In this document: piece after piece, positions 1 through 8,646 of the stretch
Layout: each line of letters begins with the position of its first letter
Numbering within the stretch: the stretch's first letter is position 1
Source of the DNA: Prevotellaceae bacterium
GTDB lineage: Bacteria; Bacteroidota; Bacteroidia; Bacteroidales; Bacteroidaceae
NCBI GenBank assembly: GCA_029226205.1
Contig: JAQXXT010000031.1
Location: 1 to 35,340 of the forward strand
Length of the DNA stretch: 35,340 nucleotides
Direction of reading: 5' to 3'
Translations under genes and position numbers: made by a program
The notes under the pieces: model-generated
The model's database searches: none
Seen by the model: the letters and a program-made list of their open reading frames with translations, nothing else
Told to the model about the DNA's origin: nothing

Positions 1-1
1 C

Positions 2-1174
2 CGCGATAAAGGCGGTGAGTGGGCCAAGGGCCGTGCTACCTGTGGTGCTGCCGCCGGTTTCTATGCCCGTGCTCTCATGCAGCGCCATAAGTACAGTGAG
101 GCTCTGGTTATCCTGAAGGATATCATCAACAAGAAATATGGTACTTATAAGCTGATGGCCAACTACGGTGATAACTTCCGTGAGGGCGCCCAGTACGAGA
201 ATAATGACGAGAGTCTCTTCGAGGTACAGTTCCTCGACTACGGTTCACAGGGTACTGATGATGAGTGGACGCCGGTTAACACCAGTAAGAATGCCACGCA
301 GGGCTCTGCCGTAGAGAGTAACTATTGTCCCGGCGACTTCGGTGGCTGGGCCGACCTCAGCGCCACACCGTGGCTCTATCGCCTATTCAAGGAAGAGAAG
401 ACCACTGACGGCCACCTTGATCCCCGTCTCTACTGGACGCTCGGCACTTACGAGGCTGATTGGGATACAAAGGCCCACGGCACACTTGGCAATGTCGCTT
501 ATCAGAAGACCATAACGGCCAATGACACCCTCCGTACGAACAATATCAATGGTGGTATCCCTATTGCCAAATGGACGAACATGCGTACAGGACTCTATTC
601 TTCCGTCACCACCGGTCTGCACGATGGTATTAACCTGCGCCTGATGCGTTACTCTGATGTCCTCCTCCGTGCCGCCGAGTGCGAGAACGAGGTCAACGGT
701 CCTGACCAGCAGGCTATCGACTGGATCAACCAGGTTCGTGAGCGTGCCCATCTCGCTGATCTGAAGCTCTCCGACTTCCCGACGAAGGACAAACTCTTCG
801 AGCAGATTGCCAACGTAGAGCGTCCAAAGGAGTTCGGCTGCGAGTATGGCCGTGGCTTTGATCTTCTGCGCTGGGGCTTCTTCTACAGCAGTGACCGTCG
901 TCAGCAGCTCAAGGAACATGAGACTGTTCGTATCACCAATAAGCGTAATATGGTGATGCTGCCTGTCAGCTATGCTGATATCAAGACCGACAAGACGCTG
1001 AAGTGTTCTTTCGATACTTATGTTCCCGGCCACGAGTTCATTCCTATCCAGGTGACACTGACAAACAAGAACCCCTATCTCACCGGTAACTCCGCTAACA
1101 ACTCCACGGACAACACCGAGTATTTCAAGGCCAACGGCTGGACGATCCATCCCGTGGTTAACTTATCCAAATAA
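2..1174 (+). CDS. SusD-like outer-membrane glycan-binding lipoprotein, C-terminal part (arabinan PUL)
   Basis: The frame is open at the left edge and closes with TAA at 1172-1174, so about 390 C-terminal residues are present; the signal peptide, lipobox and first helices are missing. SusD family hallmarks are visible: a TPR-type helix GRATCGAAAGFYARALM at the start, then LMRYSDVLLRAAECENEV, INQVRERA and FDLLRWGFF, which correspond to the conserved C-terminal helices of SusD/RagB proteins. In this family the protein is a surface lid on a SusC TonB-dependent transporter and helps capture oligosaccharides. The SusC partner is expected just upstream, outside the window. The next gene starts 17 bases after the stop, so they are probably co-transcribed. 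The arabinan specificity is inferred only from the GH43 and GH51 genes downstream. Confidence 0.9.
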   Translation, partial: RDKGGEWAKGRATCGAAAGFYARALMQRHKYSEALVILKDIINKKYGTYKLMANYGDNFREGAQYENNDESLFEVQFLDYGSQGTDDEWTPVNTSKNATQGSAVESNYCPGDFGGWADLSATPWLYRLFKEEKTTDGHLDPRLYWTLGTYEADWDTKAHGTLGNVAYQKTITANDTLRTNNINGGIPIAKWTNMRTGLYSSVTTGLHDGINLRLMRYSDVLLRAAECENEVNGPDQQAIDWINQVRERAHLADLKLSDFPTKDKLFEQIANVERPKEFGCEYGRGFDLLRWGFFYSSDRRQQLKEHETVRITNKRNMVMLPVSYADIKTDKTLKCSFDTYVPGHEFIPIQVTLTNKNPYLTGNSANNSTDNTEYFKANGWTIHPVVNLSK

Positions 1175-1191
1175 CTCAAATTGTATCTACA

Positions 1192-3003
1192 ATGAAAAGA
1201 CTCAAGAATATCGTCCTCGCCTGTTGCACGGCAGCCGCTGGCCTGCTGGCACTGACGAGCTGCGAGGGCAGCGACCTCTATGATGTCGACTCCCCCGATT
1301 GGATCAACGCCAAGATCGATTCCATCAATAATGCCAACAAGCCGCACGAGGATGTCCTCGTCGGTATGCAGGAAGATGTGTATACGGTTGGCAAGACCGA
1401 CTTCACGTCCGGCTTCTGGACAGCGTTCTCTAAGTATTACGTCGTCCCCGATGGTCAGAAATGGAATGCTGTCTTCAATCTCAACTTGAATCCTTCTGAC
1501 AACGTCTACTTTAAGAACTTCGCCCTCATCATCACGAATGACTACGACCGTAGTAACACAGCCGATTATGAGGAGTATGGCGCCTTCCGTTTCGACGCTA
1601 CGGGTGACAGTGCCAAATACAATTCCCAGTGGGGAAAGCATCTGTGGTTCAAGTATACGAAGAGCACGCTGCTGCTCTCTCCTGACGGCGACAACAAGGA
1701 TGCTAACGTTCAGAAGCTCGGTGGTAAGGTAACGCTGACCGTTGACCGCTCGCGCAAGGATACCTTCTTCATTAAGATTACCAATGGTTCTGTGACGAAG
1801 ACCTATACGCAGCCGTTCAAGCTGGCCAACCTCAATAAGGATGCCACTGATACGAATATCCGCTGCTTCCTCGTGCCGGAAGGCTCTTACATCGACTTCC
1901 TCCAGACGAATATCGATCCTATCGGCGGCCGTACGTCTGCCAAGGATAAGAACCCGGTATCCATGGTGCTGAACAATGTGCCTGCCGAAGTCGATCTCGG
2001 TACCGATCTCAACAAGGCAATGGAGAATGTCTCCGCTACCGTCACTTATGAAGAAGGAGTAACGAAGACAGTACCGGCTTCCGAGCTCTATTTCTCAGCC
2101 ATCAACGATATGAATGTCGCCGGTGAGAAGACGCTGACCGTTATCTACAACAAGACGTTCAAGGGCGAGAATGCTTCCAAGCCGATTGTCGCTTACGCCA
2201 AGTTCAATGTCGTACAAGGCATTAAGAGTATCCAGGTCACGACGCAGCCAACGCATAAGACCTATTATTATTATACGTCTCCGGCAACGGAAGGCATCCA
2301 GGACCGTACGATGGCGTTCGATCCTGCGGGCATGGTCGTCAAGGCTACCTATAATAATGGAGAGACGGGCGTTATCGACAACAGTAAACTGAAGTTCTCT
2401 GCAGTTCCCGCTTCCGCCGGTACGAAGGCCGTAACGATCACTACCGAGAATGGCAAGACCGCAAAGGTCGCCGTTACTGTCAAGGCTTCTTCCTGCACGG
2501 CTGTCACGCCGACGCCGACAGAGCTGGGAAGTACTGACAACACGACGGACTGGTGGAAGGTCTTCACGAATGATATGAAGGTTCCTGCCGGAGAGACGAA
2601 GAGCGTTACTTTCACGAACTATGCCGGTACGAGTAACTGGAACAACTTCGTGGTTATCCTTCGCAACAGCGCATTGGCAGAGTATGGTGTTGTCCGTGCC
2701 GACAACTACGGTTGGGGCAATGGCTACGCTGCCGCCCGTCTGAGTGGCGGTCAGAGTGACTGGGCTTCCTGGCTCGCTGCCATGAACGGCTCTAAGGTTA
2801 CCGTTTATGTCACTAACTGTAATAACGGTGCCTGTGATGTTCAGGCTGTCATGCACGGAACAGACGGCAAGACTTACTATCAGTATTACCTCGGTGTTAA
2901 TACTGTTGATCCGAGTGATCTGAACTTCGCCTTCACCGTTGACCATTGTCACCTTGTCTTTGGAAACAGTGCTGCCAAGCGGCATTATATCCATCGTAGA
3001 TAA
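1192..3003 (+). CDS. Surface lipoprotein with duplicated beta-sandwich domain and two Ig-like domains (SusE-position glycan-binding protein)
   Basis: 603 residues. The N-terminus is a lipoprotein signal peptide with lipobox LTSC (Cys24) followed by acidic residues (CEGSD), as in Bacteroidota surface lipoproteins. Residues about 64-245 and 440-592 look like two copies of one beta-rich domain: WTAFSKYYVVPDGQKWNAVF and FKNFALIITN in the first match WWKVFTNDMKVPAGETKSVTF and WNNFVVILRN in the second. Between them are two Ig-like modules (about 262-345 and 346-433), each with the pattern VxATYxxGxT. The gene lies directly after susD and before GH43 enzymes, the usual place for a PUL surface glycan-binding protein. 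No catalytic motif was recognised. Carbohydrate binding is inferred from position and architecture. The last dozen residues (GNSAAKRHYIHRR) lie next to a palindromic repeat and may be a non-ancestral tail. Confidence 0.8.
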   Translation: MKRLKNIVLACCTAAAGLLALTSCEGSDLYDVDSPDWINAKIDSINNANKPHEDVLVGMQEDVYTVGKTDFTSGFWTAFSKYYVVPDGQKWNAVFNLNLNPSDNVYFKNFALIITNDYDRSNTADYEEYGAFRFDATGDSAKYNSQWGKHLWFKYTKSTLLLSPDGDNKDANVQKLGGKVTLTVDRSRKDTFFIKITNGSVTKTYTQPFKLANLNKDATDTNIRCFLVPEGSYIDFLQTNIDPIGGRTSAKDKNPVSMVLNNVPAEVDLGTDLNKAMENVSATVTYEEGVTKTVPASELYFSAINDMNVAGEKTLTVIYNKTFKGENASKPIVAYAKFNVVQGIKSIQVTTQPTHKTYYYYTSPATEGIQDRTMAFDPAGMVVKATYNNGETGVIDNSKLKFSAVPASAGTKAVTITTENGKTAKVAVTVKASSCTAVTPTPTELGSTDNTTDWWKVFTNDMKVPAGETKSVTFTNYAGTSNWNNFVVILRNSALAEYGVVRADNYGWGNGYAAARLSGGQSDWASWLAAMNGSKVTVYVTNCNNGACDVQAVMHGTDGKTYYQYYLGVNTVDPSDLNFAFTVDHCHLVFGNSAAKRHYIHRR

Positions 3004-3011
3004 ATCTCCCA

Positions 3012-3103
3012 CCGTAGGGGCGGCCCTTGTGGCCGTCCTTTGGGGGCTGCGCCTTCCTTGCGCTTGCAAAGCGCAAGCACATAACGGCAGGCCCTACGGA
3101 GGA
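3012..3103. repeat. Palindromic intergenic repeat, copy 1 (degenerate right arm)
   Basis: The left arm, 3012-3038, begins CCGTAGGGGCGGCCCTTGTG. The right end, about 3088-3103, keeps only GGCCCTACGGAGG, so the copy is truncated or decayed. Inside it is a perfect 9-bp hairpin, CTTGCGCTT (3057-3065) and AAGCGCAAG (3069-3077). It sits between the surface lipoprotein and the first GH43 gene. Copies of the same family occur near 4986, 11283, 18756, 20692, 22912 and 25214. Confidence 0.75.
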
Positions 3104-3128
3104 CAAACGAAAACCATTCAACAAATAT

Positions 3129-4973
3129 ATGAAACAGAAAATATTACTCACCACTTGCGGACTGCTGTTGGCAGGACTGTCGACTGTCGCTGCCGCCGAT
3201 AAGACGCGCGTCAGCTACAGCGAGGTCAGCGTCCATGATCCGTCTATCGTCGCCGACGGCAGTACCTATTATATCTTTGGCTCCCATCTCGCTGCAGCCA
3301 AGTCCACGGATATGTTGAACTGGACGGCTTTCGGTGGTGGAGAGACCAACAACTGTACGCTCTTTGCCAATCCCGCCGGGAAACAGGTCGGTTATGCCGA
3401 TGCCTATAACTCCCAGGCTGTGAAGAGCGTGAAGAACTACAAAGGCGAGACCGTTACCTTTGGTAATTTCAATGCTCACGACTGGCAGTATACCGGTTCA
3501 ACGATTCAAGGCAATCAGTGGGCTCCCGATGTTGTCAAAGACCGTAAGACGGGGAAATACCTGATGTATATGTCTGTCAACGGTGACAAATGGGCCAGTG
3601 TCATTGTCTGTTTGGCCGCTGATAAGATAGAAGGCCCGTACGTTTATCAAGGTCCGGTTGTCTTCTCCGGTTTCCAGGGTCGCTATGCGCATGTCGGCTT
3701 TACAAAGACCGATGACTGGAAACATACAGACTTGGCTATAGCTACCGGAGCTACCTCTTTGCCAGAGCGTTATAACACGAATGCCTGGGGATCGTATTGG
3801 CCGAACTGCATCGATCCCTGTGTCTTCTATGACGAGAACGGCGTGCTGCGCATGACTTACGGCTCGTGGTCCGGCGGTATCTGGGAGATACAGCTCGATG
3901 AGGCTACGGGACTTCGTGACTACACCCATACCTATATCTATCAGGTTAATGGGAAAGACGCTACGGAAGGCGCTGCCAATGCCAACACGACCAGTGATCC
4001 CTATTTCGGCAAGAAGATCGCCGGCGGTTACTATGTATCCGGCGAAGGCTCCTTCGTCCGTCATATCGGCGACTACTATTACCTCTTCCTCAGCTATGGC
4101 GGCTTGAATCCCAATGCCGGTTATGTCATGCGTGTCTTCCGCAGCGAGAATCCCGAGGGGCCGTTTGTTGATGGTCAGGATGTGAGTGCCGTATACAGTA
4201 GTTATCAGCTCAACTATGGCAATAAGTCCGCAACAAACCGTGGCATGAAACTCATGGGCGCCTACAGTGGCTGGGGCTCGATGACGACGGGCGAGCGTGC
4301 GCAAGGCCATAACAGTGTTTACGTCGATGGCGACGGCGATGCTTTCCTGGTCTATCATACGAAATTCGATGACGGCACCTACGGCCATCAGGTACGCGTG
4401 CATCCTCTCTTTGTCAATGAGGATGGCTGGCTTGTGGCAGCGCCGTTCCGCTATACAGGAAAACAAACTACACAACATCAAATAGAGAACCAGCGCCTCT
4501 TCACCGCTGATGAGCTTGCGGGAACGTATCAGCTCCTCATGCATCCCTACCAGCAGAGTTGTGCTTATAATGATAAGGTTGACGCGTCCTGGAGCCAGTC
4601 GCACGAGCAGAAGCCGCAAACCGTGACGCTCGCTGCCGATGGTACGATCACCGGCGATGTCAGTGGCTCGTGGAGCTACAGTCAGGACGGAAAGTCGTAT
4701 ATCACGCTGACCCTCGATGGCTGGGATTATAAAGGTGTGACGATTGTCCAGAATGTTGATGGCTACAAGGATGATCCCGCGACATGTATCACCGCCACGA
4801 GTTTTGACGGTGTCCCCGTATGGCTCTATAAGGAAGGCGCCACCACCGCTATCCGTTCCATCTCTTCGGAAGCTGCCAAGGCAAAAGAAAACATATATAA
4901 CCTCGCCGGTCAGCGTGTGGATAAGGGCTATCGCGGTATTGTTATCCGCAATGGCAAGAAAATTTGCTTGTAA
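3129..4973 (+). CDS. GH43 endo-alpha-1,5-L-arabinanase, two-domain type with C-terminal sorting-like tail
   Basis: 614 residues from ATG at 3129; an in-frame ATG at 3027 lies inside the palindromic repeat and would put repeat-encoded residues before the signal peptide, so it was not used. The signal peptide is MKQKILLTTCGLLLAGLSTV. The GH43 five-bladed propeller shows the three expected acids: base Asp37 in VHDPS, pKa-tuning Asp229 in CIDPC, and acid Glu306 in GEGSF. WAPDVV and YGSWSGGIWE fit arabinanases. Residues about 465-575 form the beta-sandwich domain seen after the propeller in AbnB/Arb43B-type arabinanases. The last 35 residues (IYNLAGQRVDKGYRGIVI then a basic end) resemble the C-terminal tail common on Prevotella exported enzymes, similar to type IX secretion signals. 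The likely role is cutting arabinan backbone chains outside the cell or in the periplasm. The exact GH43 subfamily was not determined. Confidence 0.9.
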   Translation: MKQKILLTTCGLLLAGLSTVAAADKTRVSYSEVSVHDPSIVADGSTYYIFGSHLAAAKSTDMLNWTAFGGGETNNCTLFANPAGKQVGYADAYNSQAVKSVKNYKGETVTFGNFNAHDWQYTGSTIQGNQWAPDVVKDRKTGKYLMYMSVNGDKWASVIVCLAADKIEGPYVYQGPVVFSGFQGRYAHVGFTKTDDWKHTDLAIATGATSLPERYNTNAWGSYWPNCIDPCVFYDENGVLRMTYGSWSGGIWEIQLDEATGLRDYTHTYIYQVNGKDATEGAANANTTSDPYFGKKIAGGYYVSGEGSFVRHIGDYYYLFLSYGGLNPNAGYVMRVFRSENPEGPFVDGQDVSAVYSSYQLNYGNKSATNRGMKLMGAYSGWGSMTTGERAQGHNSVYVDGDGDAFLVYHTKFDDGTYGHQVRVHPLFVNEDGWLVAAPFRYTGKQTTQHQIENQRLFTADELAGTYQLLMHPYQQSCAYNDKVDASWSQSHEQKPQTVTLAADGTITGDVSGSWSYSQDGKSYITLTLDGWDYKGVTIVQNVDGYKDDPATCITATSFDGVPVWLYKEGATTAIRSISSEAAKAKENIYNLAGQRVDKGYRGIVIRNGKKICL

Positions 4974-4985
4974 CCTTGATCCACA

Positions 4986-5119
4986 TGCAGGGGCCGTCCC
5001 TTGTGGCGGCCCGATGCCGGTATGGCATTCCATATGTTGGACATAATCAATAATATCCCTACACCGAGGATTCATTCGGCGTAACCGCCGACGGGCCGCC
5101 ACAAGGGACGGCCCCTGCA
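4986..5119. repeat. Palindromic intergenic repeat, copy 2 (28-bp perfect inverted repeat)
   Basis: The left arm, 4986-5013 (TGCAGGGGCCGTCCCTTGTG onward), is the exact reverse complement of 5092-5119, with a 78-base spacer. The spacer holds a 25-base core (5038-5062, ending ATATCCCTAC) related to the cores of copies at 20821-20845 and 25279-25303. It lies between the two GH43 genes. The arms match those of the copy at 25214-25378. Confidence 0.9.
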
Positions 5120-5175
5120 ATGGGCGGTATGCGTAATGAATGGATGAAGAATATCACCTGCTTTTAAGTTATTAG

Positions 5176-6198
5176 ATGTATTTGTTGAAATGGTTTCTCA
5201 TGGCAGCAGGCAGTCTCTGTGCTGCCGCTGCCATGGCTTTTTATCCCCCTCATAATCTCGTCGTGGACACGCCGATGGTCCATGACCCCGTGATGGCTGA
5301 GGAGAATGGTGTTTACTATATCTATGCTACGGGTCACGGCATTGCCTCCATGACGTCTACCGACCGGCAACACTGGCACGTGGATACTACCGGCGTCTTG
5401 TCGGGCCGTATCCCCGCATGGACGCATGACTCCGTACCGGGCTTCGAAACTCATATCTGGGCACCCGATATCCTTCGCTGGCACGGCCGTTGGTATATGG
5501 CCTATAGCTGTTCGACCTTCGGGAAGAATACTTCCGCTATCGGACTGTTGTCTAATGACGCGTTGTCTCATCGCAGCCAGTGGAACGACGAAGGTTGTAT
5601 CATTACTTCCAAGGCCGGTCGTGATAATTGGAATGCCATCGATCCCAACTTCGTCATTGACGAAAAGGATCAGCCGTGGCTCGTCTTCGGCTCTTTCTGG
5701 GACGGTATTCAGATGGTGAAACTTGACCGCACGCTCCATGTCGCCAAAGGTCAGAAGCCTGTGACGGTTGCACGCCGCTATGCTTTAGGTTGTAAGGATA
5801 CTGTTCCAAATCCCACGTCGAAGTTTGCCGGTCCTAACGCTATCGAGGCGCCATTCATCTTCCATCATGACGGCTGGTATTATCTCTTCGTCAGTTGGGA
5901 TTACTGTTGCCGTGGAACAGAGAGCAACTACCGCGTGGTCGTAGGACGGAGCCGTCAGGTCACGGGACCGTATGTTGACGACCGTGGACGACGGATGCTC
6001 GAAGGTGGCGGCATGGCCGTGATCCGCGGCGACGGGAAAGTCTATGAGGCGGCTGGTCATTGTGCAGTCTGTCATACGCCAGAAGGCGATATCTTCCTCT
6101 GTCATGGCTACAGTATTCCGCAACATGGTGCGCCGCTGCTCATCCAGCGTTGCATCACGTGGAAGAACGGCTGGCCGGTTTTAGAAGTAAAAAAGTAA
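5176..6198 (+). CDS. GH43 endo-alpha-1,5-L-arabinanase, single-domain
   Basis: 340 residues, close to the size of a single-domain GH43 arabinanase. The N-terminus MYLLKWFLMAAGSLCAAAAM is a signal peptide ending near AMA-F. The catalytic triad is visible: Asp37 (VHDPV), Asp156 (AIDPN) and Glu224 (AIEAPF). HIWAPDI and LVFGSFWDGIQ are typical of ABN-type endo-arabinanases. There is no lipobox, so it is probably periplasmic. It follows the larger GH43 after a palindromic repeat and precedes GH51 by 32 bases, so it should be part of the same operon. Having two GH43 enzymes suggests a split between long-chain and short-chain arabinan. The stop codon lies inside an AAGTAAA-type tandem tract. Confidence 0.92.
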   Translation: MYLLKWFLMAAGSLCAAAAMAFYPPHNLVVDTPMVHDPVMAEENGVYYIYATGHGIASMTSTDRQHWHVDTTGVLSGRIPAWTHDSVPGFETHIWAPDILRWHGRWYMAYSCSTFGKNTSAIGLLSNDALSHRSQWNDEGCIITSKAGRDNWNAIDPNFVIDEKDQPWLVFGSFWDGIQMVKLDRTLHVAKGQKPVTVARRYALGCKDTVPNPTSKFAGPNAIEAPFIFHHDGWYYLFVSWDYCCRGTESNYRVVVGRSRQVTGPYVDDRGRRMLEGGGMAVIRGDGKVYEAAGHCAVCHTPEGDIFLCHGYSIPQHGAPLLIQRCITWKNGWPVLEVKK

Positions 6199-6230
6199 AG
6201 AAGTAAAAAAGTAAAGAAGTAAACGTAAAA
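6184..6230. repeat. AAGTAAA-type short tandem tract
   Basis: About five units of AAGTAAAA or AAGTAAAG run from the last codons of the second GH43 gene to the GH51 start codon. The tract supplies the GH43 stop codon and the whole leader of the GH51 ribosome-binding region. Such tracts can gain or lose units by slippage, which would change the spacing before GH51. Confidence 0.8.
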
Positions 6231-8642
6231 ATGATGAAACATATCCTATTTTCTACGCTCCTCCTTGCTGCTCTGTCAGCACCGGCGGAGGCGCAAGTAT
6301 CCGTAAACGTTGACGCGTCGCAGCCCGTGCATGCCGTGTCGCCAAACCTCTATGGTATTTTCTTCGAAGATATCAACCATGCCGCCGACGGCGGTCTCTA
6401 TGCCGAGCTGATCCGTAACCGTTCTTTTGAGGACGACGCGAAGACGGCCTCCTCATGGACAATCAACGGCGCAAAGAGTCAGCTTGTCAAGAGTGGCTTG
6501 CTCAACAAGGCACAGGGCCAGGCGCTGCAGTTGCAGGTCAGCAAGAACGCCACACTGACGAATGACGGCTTCTGGGGGATCAATGCCGTACAGGGCCGCA
6601 GCTATCGTTTGTCGATGTGGACGAAAGGCAAGTATAAAGGAACGATAACGGCCCGCCTCGTCTCTGCCGACGGCAAGAAGGTCTATGCCGAGGCTCCTGT
6701 TGCCGGTACTGTCCGTGGCTCATGGGCGAAACAGACTGCCGAACTGAAAGCCAACGCCAATGATCCGAAGGCGAAGTTCCAGCTTTTGCTGAATGGCAAG
6801 GGCACGCTGACGCTCGATGTCGTGAGTCTCTTCCCGCCGACATTCAAAGGCCGTGCGAATGGTCTGCGCCCCGATCTTGCGCAGATGCTCGACGACCTCC
6901 ATCCGAAATTCCTCCGTTTCCCCGGTGGCTGTTTCGTAGAAGGACAAGAGCGCCCCGAGAATGCTTTCCACTGGGAGAAGACCGTTGGTCCCATCGAGAG
7001 TCGTCCCGGACATCAGAATGTCAACTGGCGTTACCGTACGAGTGATGGTATGGGCTTCGATGAATATCTGCAACTGGCCGAGGACATTGGCGCCAAGCCT
7101 CTTTATGTCGTCAATGTCGGTATCTGGCATGGTGGTTTCACGCCTGTCGACAGTATCCAGCCGTGGATCGACGAGTGTATGAATGCCCTGGAGTATGCCA
7201 ATGGCCCCGTGACCAGTAAATACGGTGCCCTGCGTGCGAAGAACGGTCATCCGCAACCGTATAACATCGAGTACGTCGAGATCGGCAACGAGAACAATCA
7301 GCCGAATGTGGAGTTCCAGAGTGACCACTACTATGCGCGTTATAAGAAGTTCCGTGACGCCATTCTTGCCAAATATCCGAAGATGCATCTCATCGGTGAT
7401 GTTGAGGCCTGGGGCAATGACCATCCCGTATGGGACAGCCGGGAACCGGTGGAGCTCATCGATGAACATTATTACCGTAATCCCGCATGGTTTACGAAGG
7501 AGTTCCATCACTACGACAGTTATGACCGTACGAAACATGGTGTCTATGTCGGTGAGTATGCTGTCACGCAAGGCTTCGGCAATATGGGCTCCCTTGACGC
7601 TGCCCTTGGCGAGGCCGTCTATATGATGGGATTGGAGAATAACAGTGATGTGGTACGCATGGCTTCCTATGCCCCGATCTTCGCCAATCTGAACAACCGC
7701 ATGTGGGCGCCCGACATGATCCAGTTTACGAGTGACCGCGCTTTCGGTACACCTTCTTATTATATACAGAAGATGATGGCGGACCATGTCGGCGACGAGG
7801 TCTTGAAAGTAGAGACGAAGAATCCCTATACCTACGAGCAGTCCGCACGCGTGAAGCCCGATACTTGTCAGGTTGGTGTCGGCACATGGGCTACCCAGGC
7901 ATCTTTCAAGGATGCTTCGCTCACCGATGGTACGAAGATGCTGCAGGGAGAGACGATGCAGAAGACCGATCTCAAGGGACAATGGACGGTCAATGACGGT
8001 GTTGTCTCTCAGACTTCGAACGATGAGAGTTGTATCCGCCTGGATCCTGTCCGTTTCGTAAGTAACCGTTATCATTATCACGTCAAAGCGCGTAAGGATG
8101 GCGGCAATGAAGGTTTCCTGATCCTTTTCAACTATGTTGATCCGCAGAACTACTGCTGGCTGAATATCGGCGGTTGGGGAAATACGCAGAACGGTATCGA
8201 GCAGATTATCCGTGGCGGAAAAGGCCAGGTGGCAACGGCGCCCGGACACGTGGAGAATGGCCGCTGGTATGACATCGACCTCGATGTCGACGGTGACAGT
8301 GTCACGGCCTCTCTCGACGGCAAGCAGATCTTTGCCACAAAACTGCCTGCGAACACCCTTCCCGGTGTCTTCGCCACAGCGACAAAAGACAGTAAGACCG
8401 GTCGTGTCATCGTGAAGATCGCCAATACGAGTAAGGAGAATACGACGGTTGATCTCTCGCTCAACGGTATCCGTCCGACATCAGCCGTATTGACACGCCT
8501 CTCTGCCCGCAGTGGTGAGGAAGAGAATGATATTGATCATCCGACGAACGTGTCGCCGCAGACTTCCAACATTCCGGTGGAAGCCTTGAAAGCGCTGGAG
8601 ATCCCCGGGACATCCATGAATATCATTGTATTGGGTAAGTAA
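6231..8642 (+). CDS. GH51 alpha-L-arabinofuranosidase with added carbohydrate-binding-like modules
   Basis: 803 residues, longer than a usual GH51 of about 500-660. The signal peptide ends SAPAEA-Q. SPNLYGIFFEDINHAADGGL is the classic GH51 opening. Residues about 70-200 form a CBM4/9-like beta-sandwich inserted before the catalytic barrel, a layout common in Bacteroidota GH51. The acid/base is Glu354 in EIGNENN and the nucleophile is Glu442 in YVGEYAV. After the barrel, residues about 555-705 form another beta-sandwich (YHYHVKARKDGGNEGFLILF, then NGRWYDIDLDVDGDSVTASL) of LamG/CBM66-like appearance, nested in the C-terminal beta domain, which resumes at VFATATKDSKTGRVIVKIAN. The enzyme removes terminal arabinofuranose from arabinan fragments produced by the GH43 enzymes. 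The start is ATGATG; either ATG gives a good signal peptide. Confidence 0.93.
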   Translation: MMKHILFSTLLLAALSAPAEAQVSVNVDASQPVHAVSPNLYGIFFEDINHAADGGLYAELIRNRSFEDDAKTASSWTINGAKSQLVKSGLLNKAQGQALQLQVSKNATLTNDGFWGINAVQGRSYRLSMWTKGKYKGTITARLVSADGKKVYAEAPVAGTVRGSWAKQTAELKANANDPKAKFQLLLNGKGTLTLDVVSLFPPTFKGRANGLRPDLAQMLDDLHPKFLRFPGGCFVEGQERPENAFHWEKTVGPIESRPGHQNVNWRYRTSDGMGFDEYLQLAEDIGAKPLYVVNVGIWHGGFTPVDSIQPWIDECMNALEYANGPVTSKYGALRAKNGHPQPYNIEYVEIGNENNQPNVEFQSDHYYARYKKFRDAILAKYPKMHLIGDVEAWGNDHPVWDSREPVELIDEHYYRNPAWFTKEFHHYDSYDRTKHGVYVGEYAVTQGFGNMGSLDAALGEAVYMMGLENNSDVVRMASYAPIFANLNNRMWAPDMIQFTSDRAFGTPSYYIQKMMADHVGDEVLKVETKNPYTYEQSARVKPDTCQVGVGTWATQASFKDASLTDGTKMLQGETMQKTDLKGQWTVNDGVVSQTSNDESCIRLDPVRFVSNRYHYHVKARKDGGNEGFLILFNYVDPQNYCWLNIGGWGNTQNGIEQIIRGGKGQVATAPGHVENGRWYDIDLDVDGDSVTASLDGKQIFATKLPANTLPGVFATATKDSKTGRVIVKIANTSKENTTVDLSLNGIRPTSAVLTRLSARSGEEENDIDHPTNVSPQTSNIPVEALKALEIPGTSMNIIVLGK

Positions 8643-8646
8643 TTCC

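Noticed and set aside
3027..3128. Upstream ATG start for the first GH43 gene
   Set aside because: The extra residues are translated from the palindromic repeat and would bury the signal peptide; the ATG at 3129 gives a normal export signal.
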